DNA from: Bufo bufo
Lineage: Eukaryota; Chordata; Amphibia; Anura; Bufonidae
Assembly: GCF_905171765.1 (NCBI RefSeq)
Contig: NC_053390.1
Span: 163,004,666-163,068,665 of the forward strand
Length of the DNA: 64,000 nucleotides
Reading direction: 5' to 3'
Shown: positions 22,489 to 33,989 of the stretch, in pieces
How the letters are laid out: every line of letters begins with the position of its first letter
Numbering within the stretch: the stretch's first letter is position 1
Position numbers and translations under genes: made by a program
Notes under the pieces: generated by a model
What the model saw: only the letters and a program-made list of their open reading frames with translations
The model's database searches: none
Told to the model about the DNA's origin: nothing

Positions 22489-23712
22489 ACCGTATTTTTC
22501 GCCCTATAAGACGCACCGGCCCATAAGACGCACCTAGGTTTTTGGGGAGGAAAATAAGAAAAAAAAATGTTTAACCAAAAGGTGTGCTTTTGGTGGGTTT
22601 GGAACTAATGGTGGTCTGTGGATGACGGACACTGTTATGGGGGGATCTGTGGATGACGGACACTGTTATGGGAGGATCTGTGGATGACGGACACTGTTAT
22701 GGGGGGGATCTGTGGATGACGGACACTCTTATGGGGGGGATCTGTGGATGACGGACACTTATGGGGGGATCTGTGGATGGCGGACACTTATGGGGGAATC
22801 TGTGGATGACGGACACTTATGGGGGGATCTGTGGATGACGGACACTTATGAGGGGATCTGTGGATGACGGACACTTATGGTGGGATCTGTGGATGACGGA
22901 CACTTATGGTGGGATCTGTGGATGACGGACACTTATGGGAGATCTGTGGATGACGGACACTGTTACAGGGGGGGATCTGTGGATGGCACTGTTACAGGGG
23001 GGGGATCTGTGGATGGCACTGTTATATATGTGCCATCCACAGACCCCCCACCCCATAACAGTGCCATCCACAGTGCCCTCCCCAGCCCATAACAGTGCCA
23101 TCCACAGACCCCCACCCCTTAACTGTGCCATCCACAGATTCCACCCCCCCGCCGCCGCCGCCCCCCCAGTATACAAATATAAAATGTATTATTTAATTAA
23201 AAGTTATTACACATGCCCCCTCACTCCTAATAGTACCGTATATCCGAATTTCTTCTGTATAATGCAGGCAGACAGGCCGGGCGGCCGGCGCGTCACTCAC
23301 TGACGTCACTTGTCTGCGCCGCCTGCTTCATTCATAAAGCAGGCGGCGCAGGCACGTGACATCAGGGAGTTACGCTGCCACTCGCCCGACCTGCCTGCCG
23401 GCATTATACAGAAGAAATTCGGATATACGGTACTATTAGGAGTGAGGGGGGCATGTTTAATAACTTTTAATTCAATAATAAATTTTATATTAGAATACCG
23501 GAGCGGTGGGGCGGGGCTATAGTACAGTGACCGCACCGCCCCACCGCTATTGCCGGCCCCCAGCTCCTCCTCCCAGCCCCTCCCCCGACCCACGCTCCGT
23601 ACATCGCATCCAGCGATGTAAAACTGACAGCATTCGCCTCATAAGACGCAGGGGCATTTTCCTCCCATTTTTGGGGAGGAAAAAGTGCGTCTTATGGGGC
23701 GAAAAATATGGT
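22489..23712. mobile_element. Non-autonomous transposon with CCGTATTTTTCGCCC ends and internal minisatellite
   Basis: ACCGTATTTTTCGCCCTATA with AAGACGCACC at the left is inverted as TGCGTCTTATGGGGCG with AAAAATATGGT at the right, about 1.2 kb apart. ATT adjoins both ends. GTATACAAATATAAAATG-type sequence and a GAATTTCTTCTGTATAATGC segment occur in both orientations inside. The superfamily is uncertain. No gene. Confidence 0.75.
22607..23115 (+). repeat. Minisatellite, about 27-30 bp unit
   Basis: About 14 copies of GATCTGTGGATGACGGACAC plus a TTATGGGGG-like spacer, then a variant with TGGCACTGTTA, followed by the inverted form GTGCCATCCACAG up to about 23140. Open frames rich in DLWMTD residues are artefacts of the unit. 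Confidence 0.93.
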
Positions 23713-23851
23713 ATTTGGCAAATAATTGGAAAGCACGGGGTGAAAATTTCCACTCAAAACATAGTCTATGATGTTCCCCGATTTACAGGAGGCGGCTGTG
23801 CAAAATTTCATGATTGTAAATTCAACAGTGCGGATTCCTTTAGCGGACATA

Positions 23852-24795
23852 CAGTACAGACCAAAAGTTTGGACACACCTTCTCATTCAAAGAGTTTTCT
23901 TTATTTTCATGACTATGAAGGCATCAAAACTATGAATTAACACATGTGGAATTATATACATAACAAACAAGTGTCAAACAACTGAAAATATCTCATATTC
24001 TAGGTTCTTTAAAGTAGCCACCTTTTGCTTTGATTACTGCTTTGCACACTCTTCGCATTCTCTTGATGAGCTTCAAGAGGTAGTCCCCTGAAATGGTCTT
24101 CCAACAGTCTTGAAGGAGTTCCCAGAGATGCTTAGCACTTGTTGGCCCTTTTGCCTTCACTCTGCGGTCCAGCTCACCCCAAACCATCTCGATTGGGTTC
24201 AGGTCCGGTGACTGTGGAGGCCAGGTCATCTGGCGCAGCACCCCATCACTCTCCTTCATGGTCAAATAGCCCTTACTTTCAAAGTTTTCCCAATTTTTCA
24301 GCTGACTGACTGACCTTCATTTCTTAAAGTAATGATGGCCACTCGTTTTTCTTTACTTAGCTGCTTTTTTCTTGCCATAATACAAATTCTAATAGTCTAT
24401 TCAGTAGGACTATCAGCTGTGTATCCACCTGACTTCTCCTCAACGCAACTGATGGTCCCGACTCCCGACCCCATTTATAAGGCAAGAAATCCCACTTATT
24501 AAACCTGACAGGGCACACCTGTGAAGTAAAAACCATTTCAGGGGACTACCTCTTGAAGCTCATCAAGAGAATGCCAAGAGTGTGCAAAGCAGTAATCAAA
24601 GCAAAAGGTGGCTACTTTGAAGAACCTAGAATATGACATTTTCAGTTGTTTCACACTTGTTTGTTAGGTATATAATTCCACATGTGTTAATTCATAGTTT
24701 TGATGCCTTCAGTGTGAATCTACAATTTTCATAGTGAAGAAAATAAAGAAAACTCTTTGAATGAGAAGGTGTGTCCAAACTTTTGGTCTGTACTG
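23852..24795 (-). mobile_element. Tc1 element, internally deleted
   Basis: Terminal repeats CAGTACAGACCAAAAGTTTG and CAAACTTTTGGTCTGTACTG are flanked by TA (23850-23851, 24796-24797). The arms exceed 200 bp and both carry the 3' part of a transposase gene, because the left-arm copy is inverted at the right end (24540-24640). Most of the transposase, including the first two catalytic acids, is absent. Confidence 0.9.
23993..24265 (-). pseudogene. Tc1 transposase, C-terminal remnant
   Basis: About 90 residues containing WPPQSPDLNPIEMVWGELD, where the E after NPI is the third catalytic acid of the DD34E triad, then LWELLQDCW and a basic end. A full Tc1 transposase is about 340 residues, so about three quarters is missing. 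Not functional. Confidence 0.9.
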
Positions 24796-24797
24796 TA

Positions 24798-25430
24798 CAT
24801 ACATACATACATACACTCAGCTTTATATATTAGATTGATGACCTATCCTCCGGACAGGTCATCAATATCAGAACAGCAGGGGTCTGACACCTGGGACCCC
24901 TGACAATCAGGCTGGTGCTCCATGAGTGAAGCGGCCTATTCCTAGGCCATGTGACTTCACAGTACATCTGGATCTTCACGATCAAATGGATGGGGTGAGT
25001 ATTCTTTTTTTTTCCTCACCGCATTAACTCCTGCCAAGATCAGCGATGAATACATTAGATATAAGTGCCCCCACAGTGCCTGCAATAGTAATGATACACC
25101 CATACTGCTTTTGTGAAAAATAAATAAAACAAATACACACCTAATTCCTGCCACAGGCTTCTTCCATCCAACACCTGCATTGCCTGCATATCAGTGCTGG
25201 CAGTGCTCAATGACATCATCGCGTTGCCTGCACCATTCTACTGCCCTCATAAGCCAAAGGACCCTAGTACTGAAGTCCATCAGGTTGAACAGCGGGACGG
25301 GAGCCATTGGTTCTCCTACTCGCCGCATTCTTCACCTTGCAGTCTGTGACTGTCAAGGTGCTCTGTAATGCAGTCAGTGACTGACAGCAGTACAGAGCAC
25401 TGGATTGGAATTCAGCTGGCAACACAGATG
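24798..25430. other. Intergenic with a MITE fragment, no gene
   Basis: A fragment near 24833-24960 has TTGATGACCTATCCTCCGGA and GGTCATCAATATCAG, related to the elements at 10143 and 13281. The remainder shows no coding signal. Confidence 0.4.
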
Positions 25431-25800
25431 TCCAATCTAGCCGAATCCCATGCCTGGTAAATAAAAATAAATGTTTGAGATTTTACTTTTCTTTGAATTA
25501 CTGAAATAATATTTAGTGGTGTGCTGTGTTGCATAGAGTCGACCAACGTCTGGCATCTCTGAACAGATATTCCAGTCAGGGACGATTGGACTACATTCCA
25601 CAGTTCTTCAGCATGTTTGATTTTAGCCTCATAAACTGCATTTTTTATGTCCACCCCACAAGTTCTCTATGGGATTAAGGTCAGGGGATTGGGCTGACAG
25701 TCTATTATCTCAATCCTGTTTGTCTGTAACCAACATGTTGTTCACTTACTGGTGTGTTGTGGGTCATTGTCGTTTGGAAACACCCATTTAAATGGCATTT

Positions 25801-26934
25801 TGTCACGCTCGTGTGTGGGAGGAAAAAAACACACCGAGCATAGGAGGGAAAAGGGATACCGGAATAAGGCCTGGAAACTAGGGAAGGAAGATGGACACCT
25901 CCTAGAGAAGAACCTAACTGCAGTCCTGACAGACTACCAGTATGAACAGGCCCCAAAGGTAGGCAAGTTCATATACTGGATACCTAGAATCCTATTTCAC
26001 CCTATAGGACCCTGGAACTAATGTCAGGACTGATTCTACCTGTTCCTCCAAAGGGAAGGACGAACAGGAGTCTCCCTCAGGCCTAATGACAAACAACAGG
26101 GTAAGGCTACTTTCACACTAGCGTTCGGGGCTCCGCTTGTGAGCTCCGTTTGAAGGGGCTCACAAGCGGCCCCGAACGCATCCGTACTGCCCCAATGCAT
26201 TCTGAGTGGAGGCGGATCCGCTCAGAATGCATCAGTCTGGCAGCGTTCAGCCTCCGCTCAGCAAGCTGACACTTGAACGCTGCTTGCAGCGTTCGGGTGT
26301 CGCCTGGCCGTGCGGAGGCAAACGGATCCGTCCAGACTTACAATGTAAGTCAATGGGGACGGATCCGATTGAAGTTGACACAATATAGCTCAATTTTCAA
26401 ACGGATCCGTCCCCATTGACTTTCAATGTAAAGTCTGGACGGATCCGTCTGAACAACTTTCACACTTAGAATTTTTTCTAAACTATAATGCAGACGCATC
26501 CGTTCTGAACGGATCCAAACGTCTGCATTATAGGAGAGGATCCGTCTGTGCAGACACCAGACGGACCCGCTCTGAACGCAAGTGTGAAAGTAGCCTAAGG
26601 CAACAAACACAAATATATAAACAAAATACAGAAACACTTATCTTCAATGACGCTTTGGTAGCACCAGGAACTCAGCCGAGAACCAAACACAAGCTAACCA
26701 CAAGTCCAACAGAAGCTATAAACCGCATAGTGAGATAAACAACAATAAATAGAGAAGGTTAAATGACCACAATAGCCACACCTGGGGAAAGAAGGTGTGG
26801 CAAGCACCAGAAACAACACAGATGTCATTTGATCCAAAAGGAAAATATGTCAGATCAAACCACGTGTTGCCAGTCTCCCAGATTTCCTGCCACCTGTCGC
26901 GGGAACATCCGTATGTCTCGGTACGTCCGTGACA
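25801..26934. mobile_element. Solo LTR with MITE insertion
   Basis: Starts TGTCACGCTCGTG and ends CGTACGTCCGTGACA, with a perfect 5-bp duplication CATTT (25796-25800, 26935-26939). With the MITE at 26105-26595 removed the LTR is about 640 bp. The TGTCAC...GTGACA termini resemble those of the chromovirus LTRs at 48782 and 53566, suggesting a related Ty3/gypsy family. Internal regions were lost, presumably by LTR-LTR recombination. Confidence 0.85.
26105..26595. mobile_element. Harbinger-type MITE inside the solo LTR
   Basis: Ends GGCTACTTTCACACTAGCG and GTGTGAAAGTAGCC are flanked by TAA on both sides (26102-26104, 26596-26598). The body has inverted ACGGATCCG words as in 8939-9413. Confidence 0.92.
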
Positions 26935-27230
26935 CATTTCTTCTTTGGCACAGGACAATATGATCTCCTCAAGGATTTGATATATTTAAACTGATCCATG
27001 ATTCTTCATATGGGAAAAATAGGCCCAACACCATAGTATGAGAAACATCTCCATATAATGAGTTTGCACCACCATGGTTTACTGTCTTCACAATATACTG
27101 TGGCTTGAATTCAGTGTTTGGGGGTCATCTGACATACTGTCTTTGTCCACTAGACCAAACAGAGCAATTTTGATTTAATCAGTCCAGAAAATGTTGCGCC
27201 GTTTCTCTTTGGGCCAGTCCATGTGTACCT

Positions 27231-27478
27231 TGGCAAATTTTAACGTGTTCAGGTCTTTTTTTCAACAATAGGACTTTACAGTGAGCTGATTTTTTTCCCC
27301 TCCCCAAGCTCTGGCACACAATGACAGAAATGATGTCTGAGTGACACTGACATACATAGCTATGGGTAAACGCACATCTGACATACAGAGTGTTTAAAAA
27401 GACACAGCGCCTGCACATGTCTCATGCTTTTTCATATTCCAAAGCTTCCAAAAATTGTTCCTGATCGGGGGCAGATAA
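27231..27478. other. Probable upstream remnant of the Tc1-like pseudogene
   Basis: Minus-strand pieces such as LKYVQRHYPQ-like sequence are too degraded to support. Otherwise there is no feature. Confidence 0.25.
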
Positions 27479-29815
27479 TGTTTAACCACTTCCAGACCGG
27501 GCCATTTACCCCCTTCCTGACCAGGCCTAATTTTGCAAATCTGATATGTGTCCCTTTATGTGGTAATAACTTTGGAACACTTTTACTTATCCAAGTCATT
27601 CAGAGATTGTTTTCTCATGTCACATTATACTTCATGTTAATGGTAAATTTGAGTCAATACATTTTTAAAAAATTCACTGTTTTCTAAATTTGAATCTCTC
27701 TGCTTTTAAGACAGATAGTGATGCCTCATAAAATATTCATTAATTAACATTCCCCATATATCTACATTAGGTTGGCATCATTTTAGTAAAGTAATTTAAA
27801 AAAAATTAGGACGTTAGAAGGTTTAGAATTTTAGAAGCTATTTTTTAAATTTCTAAGAAAATTTCCAAAGTCAACTTTTTTAAGGACCAATTCAGTTCTG
27901 AAGTCACTTCGTGGGGCTTACATAATAGAACCAACCCATAAATGATCCCATTTTAGAAAAGACACCCCTCAAGCTATTCAAAACTGGTTTTAGAAATCTT
28001 GTTAACCCTTTGTTCCACAGGAATTAAAGCAAAATAGAGGTGAAATTTAAAAATGTAACCTTTTTTGCAGATTTTCCATTTTAATCAATTTGTTCCTGGA
28101 ACACATCAAGGGTTAACAAGTGTTTCTGCAGTTTGTAGAAAAACCCCATATGTGGTCATATACCCATGTTTGGGCACACGAGAAGGCACAGAAGGCAAGG
28201 AGCGCCATATGGTTTTTAGAGGGTAGATTTTGCTGGAATGGTCTTTGGGCACAATGCTGCATTTGAAGAGACCCTGAGGTACCCCCCAAAGTGAAACCCC
28301 CCAAAAAGTTGCCATATTTTGTAAACTACACCACCCAAGGAATTTGTAAGGGGTGTAGCGAGCACTACACTCAACAAGTGTTTCATATAAATTTTAATAC
28401 TTGGGTGTGAAAATGATAAAATGACATTTTTTTTACAAGAAAATGGTGCTTTAGGCCCAAACATTCTTTTTCACAAAAGATAACAGGAGAATATCCCCCC
28501 ACAACTTGCTACCCACTTTCTCCTGAAAACAGTAACACCCCAATTGTGGTTGTAAGCTGTTATTTGGGGATATGCCAGGGCTCAGAAGGGAAGGAGTGGC
28601 ATCTGGATTTTCTAACATGGAATTTTCTCTCATGGTTTTTAAGAGCGATAACTTTTTTTATTTTTTGTTCAATGAGCTGCGTGATGGCTTATTTTGTGCG
28701 AGACAAGCTGTAGTTTTTAATGGCACCATTTTGAGGTACATTTAGCTTTCTGGTTGCTTTTTATCAAATTTTTGGGGAGGTGAAGCCACAGAAAATGCTG
28801 TTTGGTGTCATTTTTCATTTTTTTCTTTTTACACTGTTCACTTGATGGGGTAGATCATGTGATATTTTTATAGATCTGGTCATTATGGATGCAACAATAC
28901 CAAATATGTCTTTTTTTATTATTATTTTTACGTTTTACACAATAAAAACATTTTTAGAAAAAGAAAATCATGTTTTTATGTTGCCATTTTCTTAGAGCCA
29001 TTTTTTTTCATTTTTCTGGCTATAGTCTTGTGAGAGAACTTTTTTTTTTTGAGAAGTGACATTTTTATTGCTACCATTTTGGGGTACATACGACTTTTTG
29101 ATTGATTGATTGATTGATATTATGTTTTTTGTGAGGTGAGATGACTAAAAAAAGCTGTTTTGGTATCATTTTTTTTTTTTTTTTTTTTTACACCGTTCAC
29201 TTAATGGGGTAGGTCATGTGATATTTTTGTAGAGCCAATTGTTTCGGATGCGGTGATACCAAATATGTCTATTTTTTATCAATTTTTTTACATTTTACAC
29301 AGTAAGATCATTTTTAGAAAAAGAAAATCATGTTTTTGTGTTGCAATTTTCATAGAGCCATTTTTTTTATTTTTCTGGCTATGGTCTTGTGTGGGTGCTC
29401 ATTTTTTTGCGGGATGAGGTGACTTTTTTATTTCTACCATTTTGGGGTACATACGACTTTTTGATTGATTAACATTATGTTTTTTGGGAGGTAAGCCCTT
29501 TGCTGTGACTGCCCCTTTCCTGCTCCTTTGCTATGACTGACAGCGCTTATGCAGAGAGTTAGGCAAAGCCAGCCGAACTGCCGGCTGTCAGTCACAGCAA
29601 AGGGGAAGGAAAGGGGGCGTGGTAACTGTGACTTGAAGCAAGGAGGCCGCTGCCTCCTTGACTTCAAGCATGTGTGGAGAAGCGAGCCGGGCAGGGGATA
29701 AAACCACATTTTCAGTACTTTTGCTGCATCTGTCTTCAGGAAGAAAGGCATCATCAGAAACACGCTGCTCGCTACACGCAGGTACTGCTGGCGGTTTGGG
29801 ATGGTTTTGGGAGGT
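27479..29815. mobile_element. Frog interspersed repeat, about 2.3 kb, unclassified
   Basis: Begins near TTTAACCACTTCCAGACCGG and contains CACCCCTCAAGCTATTCAAAAC, CCCCATATGTGGTCATA and GCCATATGGTTTTTAGA. I recall these words from frog repeats. Two tandem related stretches (about 28780-29060 and 29150-29460) repeat CATTTTTCTGGCTATAG-like and GGGGTACATACGACTTTTTG blocks. A hairpin on TTTGCTGTGACTG lies near 29507-29605. No protein domain is recognisable, so autonomous coding has been lost or lies elsewhere. Confidence 0.5.
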
Positions 29816-30111
29816 GACAGGTTCCCTTTAAGTAGAAACTTGCACAGAAATTCCTGTTTTTTCAGGTGGCCCCTTCACTTGATCTTCAGTTTATTTATTT
29901 TTTTATCACCACCTTTTCAATCCCTGTACCGACCAGCAACGAGCATATTCATTTCCTCCACAGTATATAGATTAACCAGCGACAACCGTTTTCATACACT
30001 CCTTTAAAAAGGAAACCAACATAGAGCAGACCTGTAGGTAAAAGCATTCGGTATACTTTATTATACTCACAAAGTTTTCTCTTTCCACATCGCATATACA
30101 ATAAAAGTGCT

Positions 30112-30150
30112 GCCCGACCCGGGTTTCGCTCCTGCTTCATCTGGGGCGTC
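30112..30150 (-). ncRNA. Hammerhead-ribozyme-like motif, left arm
   Basis: On the minus strand: GCCC, CAGATGA, a short stem AGCAGGAGC, GAA, the self-complementary ACCCGGGT, C, then GGGC. This is the order of a type I hammerhead: stem I, core, stem II, GAA, stem III, cleavage base, stem I. The core has A where U4 (CUGANGA) is normal, so activity is doubtful. Penelope pLTRs are known to carry hammerheads. Confidence 0.5.
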
Positions 30151-30606
30151 TCAGTTTTGGTTTGTTAGTGTGGGTTTTATAACCACATAGTAAAAATCAT
30201 GTGACTTAACACTTCGCATCTCGTCAAACTTATTCATTATCTTAAAAACATATATCTTTCACATTTACTTTTTGCTTTTATCTACATAAAATTATCTATA
30301 TCTTTACATTAAATACTATCATTTTAAAACCATGATCAAAAGGGGGGGAAAAAAAGAAACCACAATTTCTCCCCATAAACCAAAATTTCATTATATACAC
30401 CAAAAAACTGAAAACTTTTTCCTGCAGTGTTTTGCTCCACATTTATCCTAAAATTCATCTTTAACAATCACATCTATAAAATATATAAAGAGTTATCTTT
30501 TTTATCTTTATCGTACATAAATACTATAAAAATGCTCACACCCATATGCTCAGGAATCTATCTTCGCAACTATCATCCTTATTCTAAAATACTTAAACAA
30601 TAGGAC

Positions 30607-31350
30607 TTACCACCAGAGGGTTATGTATCCCAGTTTTAGAGCGGATAAAATGAAGCGTATAATCTCACTTTGTGTGTCATAATCTTTTATTTGGAAACTG
30701 TTTCTTCTCACCCTCTGAAATTGGCTCTTGGATATGTTTTTTATCCAGGGGTCATGATGACAACTATTAACGTCTATATAGCTATTCCGATCTGTGGGTT
30801 TAAAGTAAGTTCTCGTGTGTATCATGCCATCTATTACCATAATTTCCAAATCAAGGAAATTCACAGTTTTTTTTTACTTATACATTCAGTAAACTTGATG
30901 TTCCAGGTATTATTATTGATATAAAGAATAAACTCCTTTAGAGAGGCCTCTTCTCCTCTCCAAATAAACAGGCAATCATCAATATACCTTTTCCACATCA
31001 CAAGGTTACCATCTCCCTTCTCCCCTTTAAGTAGAGGATCTATAAAATTATACTCCCAGTACGCTATAAATAAATTTGCTGAATTTGGTGCAAATTTCGC
31101 ACCCATCGCCGTACCGGAAATTTGGAGGTAAAAATAATTCCCGTCCAAAAAATAATTATGACCAAGATAATAATATATACATTCTACTATAAAAACCTGC
31201 TGATATTCTCTAAGATCGATATCCCTATTCAGAAAGTACCTTACAGCTTCCAGACCTATAAATGAGAAGGAGTTAGAATGGATATATAATATGGCAACAC
31301 TCCAGCCTAAAGGGTTAAATATAGAATGGGACGTTAAATTCGTGTGTATG
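30607..31350 (-). pseudogene. Penelope-like reverse transcriptase remnant
   Basis: In translation order: FIGLEAVRYFL, YFYLQISGTAMGAKFAPNSA (the GxaMGxxxAP block), WKRYIDDCLFIWRGEE (the YxDD catalytic box reads YIDD), IKFT, FLDLEIMV, TYFKPTDRNSYIDVNSCHH and RVRRNSF. These are the ordered fingers, palm and thumb motifs of Penelope RT. The upstream block where the first catalytic Asp is expected reads SVAILYIHS, so that Asp appears lost. A frame break lies near 30861, and the frame ends before any endonuclease domain. Confidence 0.85.
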
Positions 31351-31552
31351 ATGCGAAAAAGTTATGTCTGTAGATCGGAGGCACGTGGAGACAATAAATG
31401 AGTTGATATAAAACATTTAGACATGTCCATCTACACCTTGATAGATATATGTTTTTAAGATAATGAATAATTTTCATGTGACGCGAAGTGTTAAGTCACG
31501 TGATTTTTATGATGTGGTTATAAAACCCACCTTAACAAACCAAAATTGAGAT

Positions 31553-31588
31553 GCCCCAGATGAAGCAGGAGCGAAACTCAGGTTGGGC
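31553..31588 (+). ncRNA. Hammerhead-ribozyme-like motif, right arm
   Basis: Inverted counterpart of the motif at 30112-30150: GCCC, CAGATGA, AGCAGGAGC, GAA, ACTCAGGT, T, GGGC. Stem I (GCCC/GGGC) is intact and stem III is weaker (T-G pair). It has the same non-consensus A in the core. Confidence 0.45.
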
Positions 31589-31873
31589 AGCATTTTTATT
31601 GTATATGCGATGTGGAAAGAGAAAACTTTGTGAGTATAATAAAGTATACCGAATGCTTTTACCTACGGGTCTGCTCTATGTTGGTTTCCTCTTTAAAGGA
31701 GTGTATGAAAACCAGTTGTCGCTGGTTAATCTATATACTGTGCAGGAAATGAATATGCTCGTTGCTGGTCGGTACAGGGATTGAAAGGTGGTTATAAAAG
31801 AAAAAATAAACTGAAGATCAAGTGAAGGAGCCACCTGAAAAACCAGGAGTTTCTGTGCAAGTTTCTACTTACG

Positions 31874-32320
31874 TGTATAGCGCAGACCTAATACTTTATA
31901 TTCCTTTTTTTTTTGACTATAGGAAGTATGGACCTATCTTCCTGCCTTTAAAGGGTTTCTGTCACCCCACAAAACTCTTTTTTTTTTTTTTGGATAGTTA
32001 GATTCCTTATAGCGCGATATAGGAGAATATAATAGTCTTACTTACTTTCATGCGGCCGATTCTTTAGAAAACGAAGTTTTATAATATGTAAATCAGGGCT
32101 CTACCAGCAAGTAGGGCGTCTACTTGCTGGTAGCCGCAGCAGAAAACCGCCCCCTCGCCGTGTTGATTGATAGGGCCAGCCGTGATCTCCTCCTCCGGCC
32201 GGCCCTGTCAGTATTTCAAAAATCGCGCGCCTCTGGTCATTCGGCGCAGGCGCTCTGAGATGAGGAGGCTCGTCTCCTCAGCACTCCCTCAGATGTTAGG
32301 GATGAATAAGGATGAACTGG
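31874..32320. other. Repeat fragment, no gene
   Basis: AAGGGTTTCTGTCACCCCAC near 31952 looks like the end of a frog palindromic repeat, followed by a GCGCGATATAGGAG segment and a GC-rich patch with CGGCCGG (32190-32210). No coding signal. Confidence 0.35.
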
Positions 32321-32329
32321 ATGTTAGGG

Positions 32330-33300
32330 TGAATAAGGTGATGGACAGATTAGTCACAATCACCTTCAGAAAGACCACTGCCATGAACAATTTACTCCAC
32401 TGGGAAAGCTATCATCCCACGAACCTAAAAAAAAGGGATACCTTGTGGTCAGTATCTGCGAATGAAAAGAAACTGCTCAGACCCAGAGAACTTTTACCAT
32501 GAATCAAGAAGACTCCGTGACCGCTTTAGGGCGAGAGGGTATCCCCAGCAGGTCCTTAAGAATGCATTTGTGAATGCCGAATCACGGGAATGGAATGAAC
32601 TCTTGGTCCTTAGGGAACTGGATACCAAAGGGGGGAGGTCATCAGGATTATCTCCACTTTTGATGTTGAGAATCAAAGGGTGAGGGAGATACTTGAGAAA
32701 TATTGGCCAATTCTCCGGATGGATCCGGATATGGCTGATGTTTTATTACCCTGTCCGAGTATCACATTCCGACGTGGTAGATGTCTACGAGACCGACTGG
32801 TCCATAGCCACTTCTCACATCCAGCTCCAACTGGGACATGGTTAGATAGGAAACCATTGGGTATTTTTCAATGTGGAATGTGTTTGACCTGTTTTTATGT
32901 GAGGAATTCAAAAGTGAATATATGCTCAGCCACAAATAAAAATTATATAATTAGAGATTTTATTAATTGCAGAAGCAAAGGGGTAGTATAACTCTGCCAG
33001 TGCTCCTGCCCCCTGGACTATGTGGGGAAAACATTCAGAGGACTCTGTCGACGTACCCTTGAGCATGTAAACCATATTAAGAAAAAGAACAATACCCCTG
33101 TGGCAAACCACATGTGGGAATGTCATAATGGAGATCTTAGGTCACTATCTTTTTTGGTATTGGAACTGATAAGACCCTCCCCCAGGAAAGGTGACTGGGA
33201 CCATAGAATCCTCCAAAAAGAAACAGAGTGGATCTATAGGTTTAGGTCTCAGTCACCTGGGGGATTGAACGAGAGACTGACTTTCTCTTGTTATATCTGA
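32330..33300 (+). pseudogene. Penelope-like element: RT C terminus plus GIY-YIG endonuclease
   Basis: Successive frames give TITFRKTTAMNNLLHWESYHP, then RNCSD with RDRFRARGYPQQVL (the RT thumb), then VREILEKYWPIL and RDRLVHSHF, then CSCPLDYVGKTFRGLCRRTLEH. The last is the YVG part of a GIY-YIG nuclease with its cysteines. It ends near WIYRFRSQSPGGLNERL, the usual C terminus. Damage: frameshifts near 32440 and 32630, and an in-frame TAA at 32990-32992. The RT catalytic palm is missing, so this copy is 5'-truncated and differs in sequence from the one at 29826-31873. Confidence 0.85.
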
Positions 33301-33989
33301 TTGGTTGCCCCTTATCTGTACTTTATAGCTTCACCTCGTATTTCTGACAGAATTTGATATCGACGCAGGAAGCGTAATTTATTTTTCTATGAGAAAGCTG
33401 TCCGTCATCTGATATAATAAAAATCATAATTTTAAAGCTATTTGTGTAGTGACACATTTTGGCATAGGAGAGTTCTCTTATTCATCATACTTCTTTTATC
33501 TAGTGTGTTTATCCCCCTATATTTGTCCTGACTTATTACTAGTAACTCGTCGCACCCCCTTTATATACAAAACTGGTGGAACATCTTTTCAACATCACAC
33601 ATGACCGCTATGGGATACTTTGTGAATCTACAGAGTAATCCAGGCAGAGTGTTTGTAAGATCTGGTCCTTTTAGTAGATGATCATTCAATGCAACACCAT
33701 TGTACTTTGCTGAGCAATCAAATACTACTCTACTCTTATCTGGTTTCTTTGAGTGGTAAACACCTTGATGTGGGATGTACTATTTGCTGGACTTACAGTT
33801 GGTAACTCTTGAACAGATATTTGATGACACAATCCTGTCACCTGTCTTGAGTTTGTGATCTGCTGTTTTCCTCCAACAACACCCTATCCTAGATCAGTTT
33901 GAACAGCATAGGGTTCACCCTTTCCTCCTGTGATTAACTTTCGTGGTACCAAGGCTTCAGGACAATCATAGCCTATCAACAGTTCAACA

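Larger units (their letters stand above)
25431..27230 (-). pseudogene. Tc1-like transposase pseudogene split by an LTR insertion
   Basis: On the minus strand the region 27230-26940 gives transposase-like pieces (KPWWCKLIIWRCFS, YGVGPIFPI) and continues at 25800-25431 with PTTHQ-type sequence, QSPDLNPIENLW and LWNVVQSS. The SPDLNPIENLW block carries the third catalytic acid of Tc1 enzymes. Frameshifts and stops occur throughout. The two halves are separated by the solo LTR at 25801-26934. No intact terminal repeats were found. Confidence 0.75.
29826..31873 (-). mobile_element. Penelope-like element between inverted pLTR-like arms
   Basis: Arms of about 430 bp (29826-30255 and 31443-31873) are inverted copies of each other. 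Shared words include AGCAGACCTGTAGGTAAAAG against CTTTTACCTACGGGTCTGCT and GTGACTTAACACTTCGC against GCGAAGTGTTAAGTCAC. Between them the minus strand encodes a Penelope reverse-transcriptase core. Penelope elements often carry LTR-like repeats in inverted or tandem form, so the layout fits. No GIY-YIG endonuclease sequence is detectable at 30200-30600, so this copy is incomplete. Confidence 0.75.
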
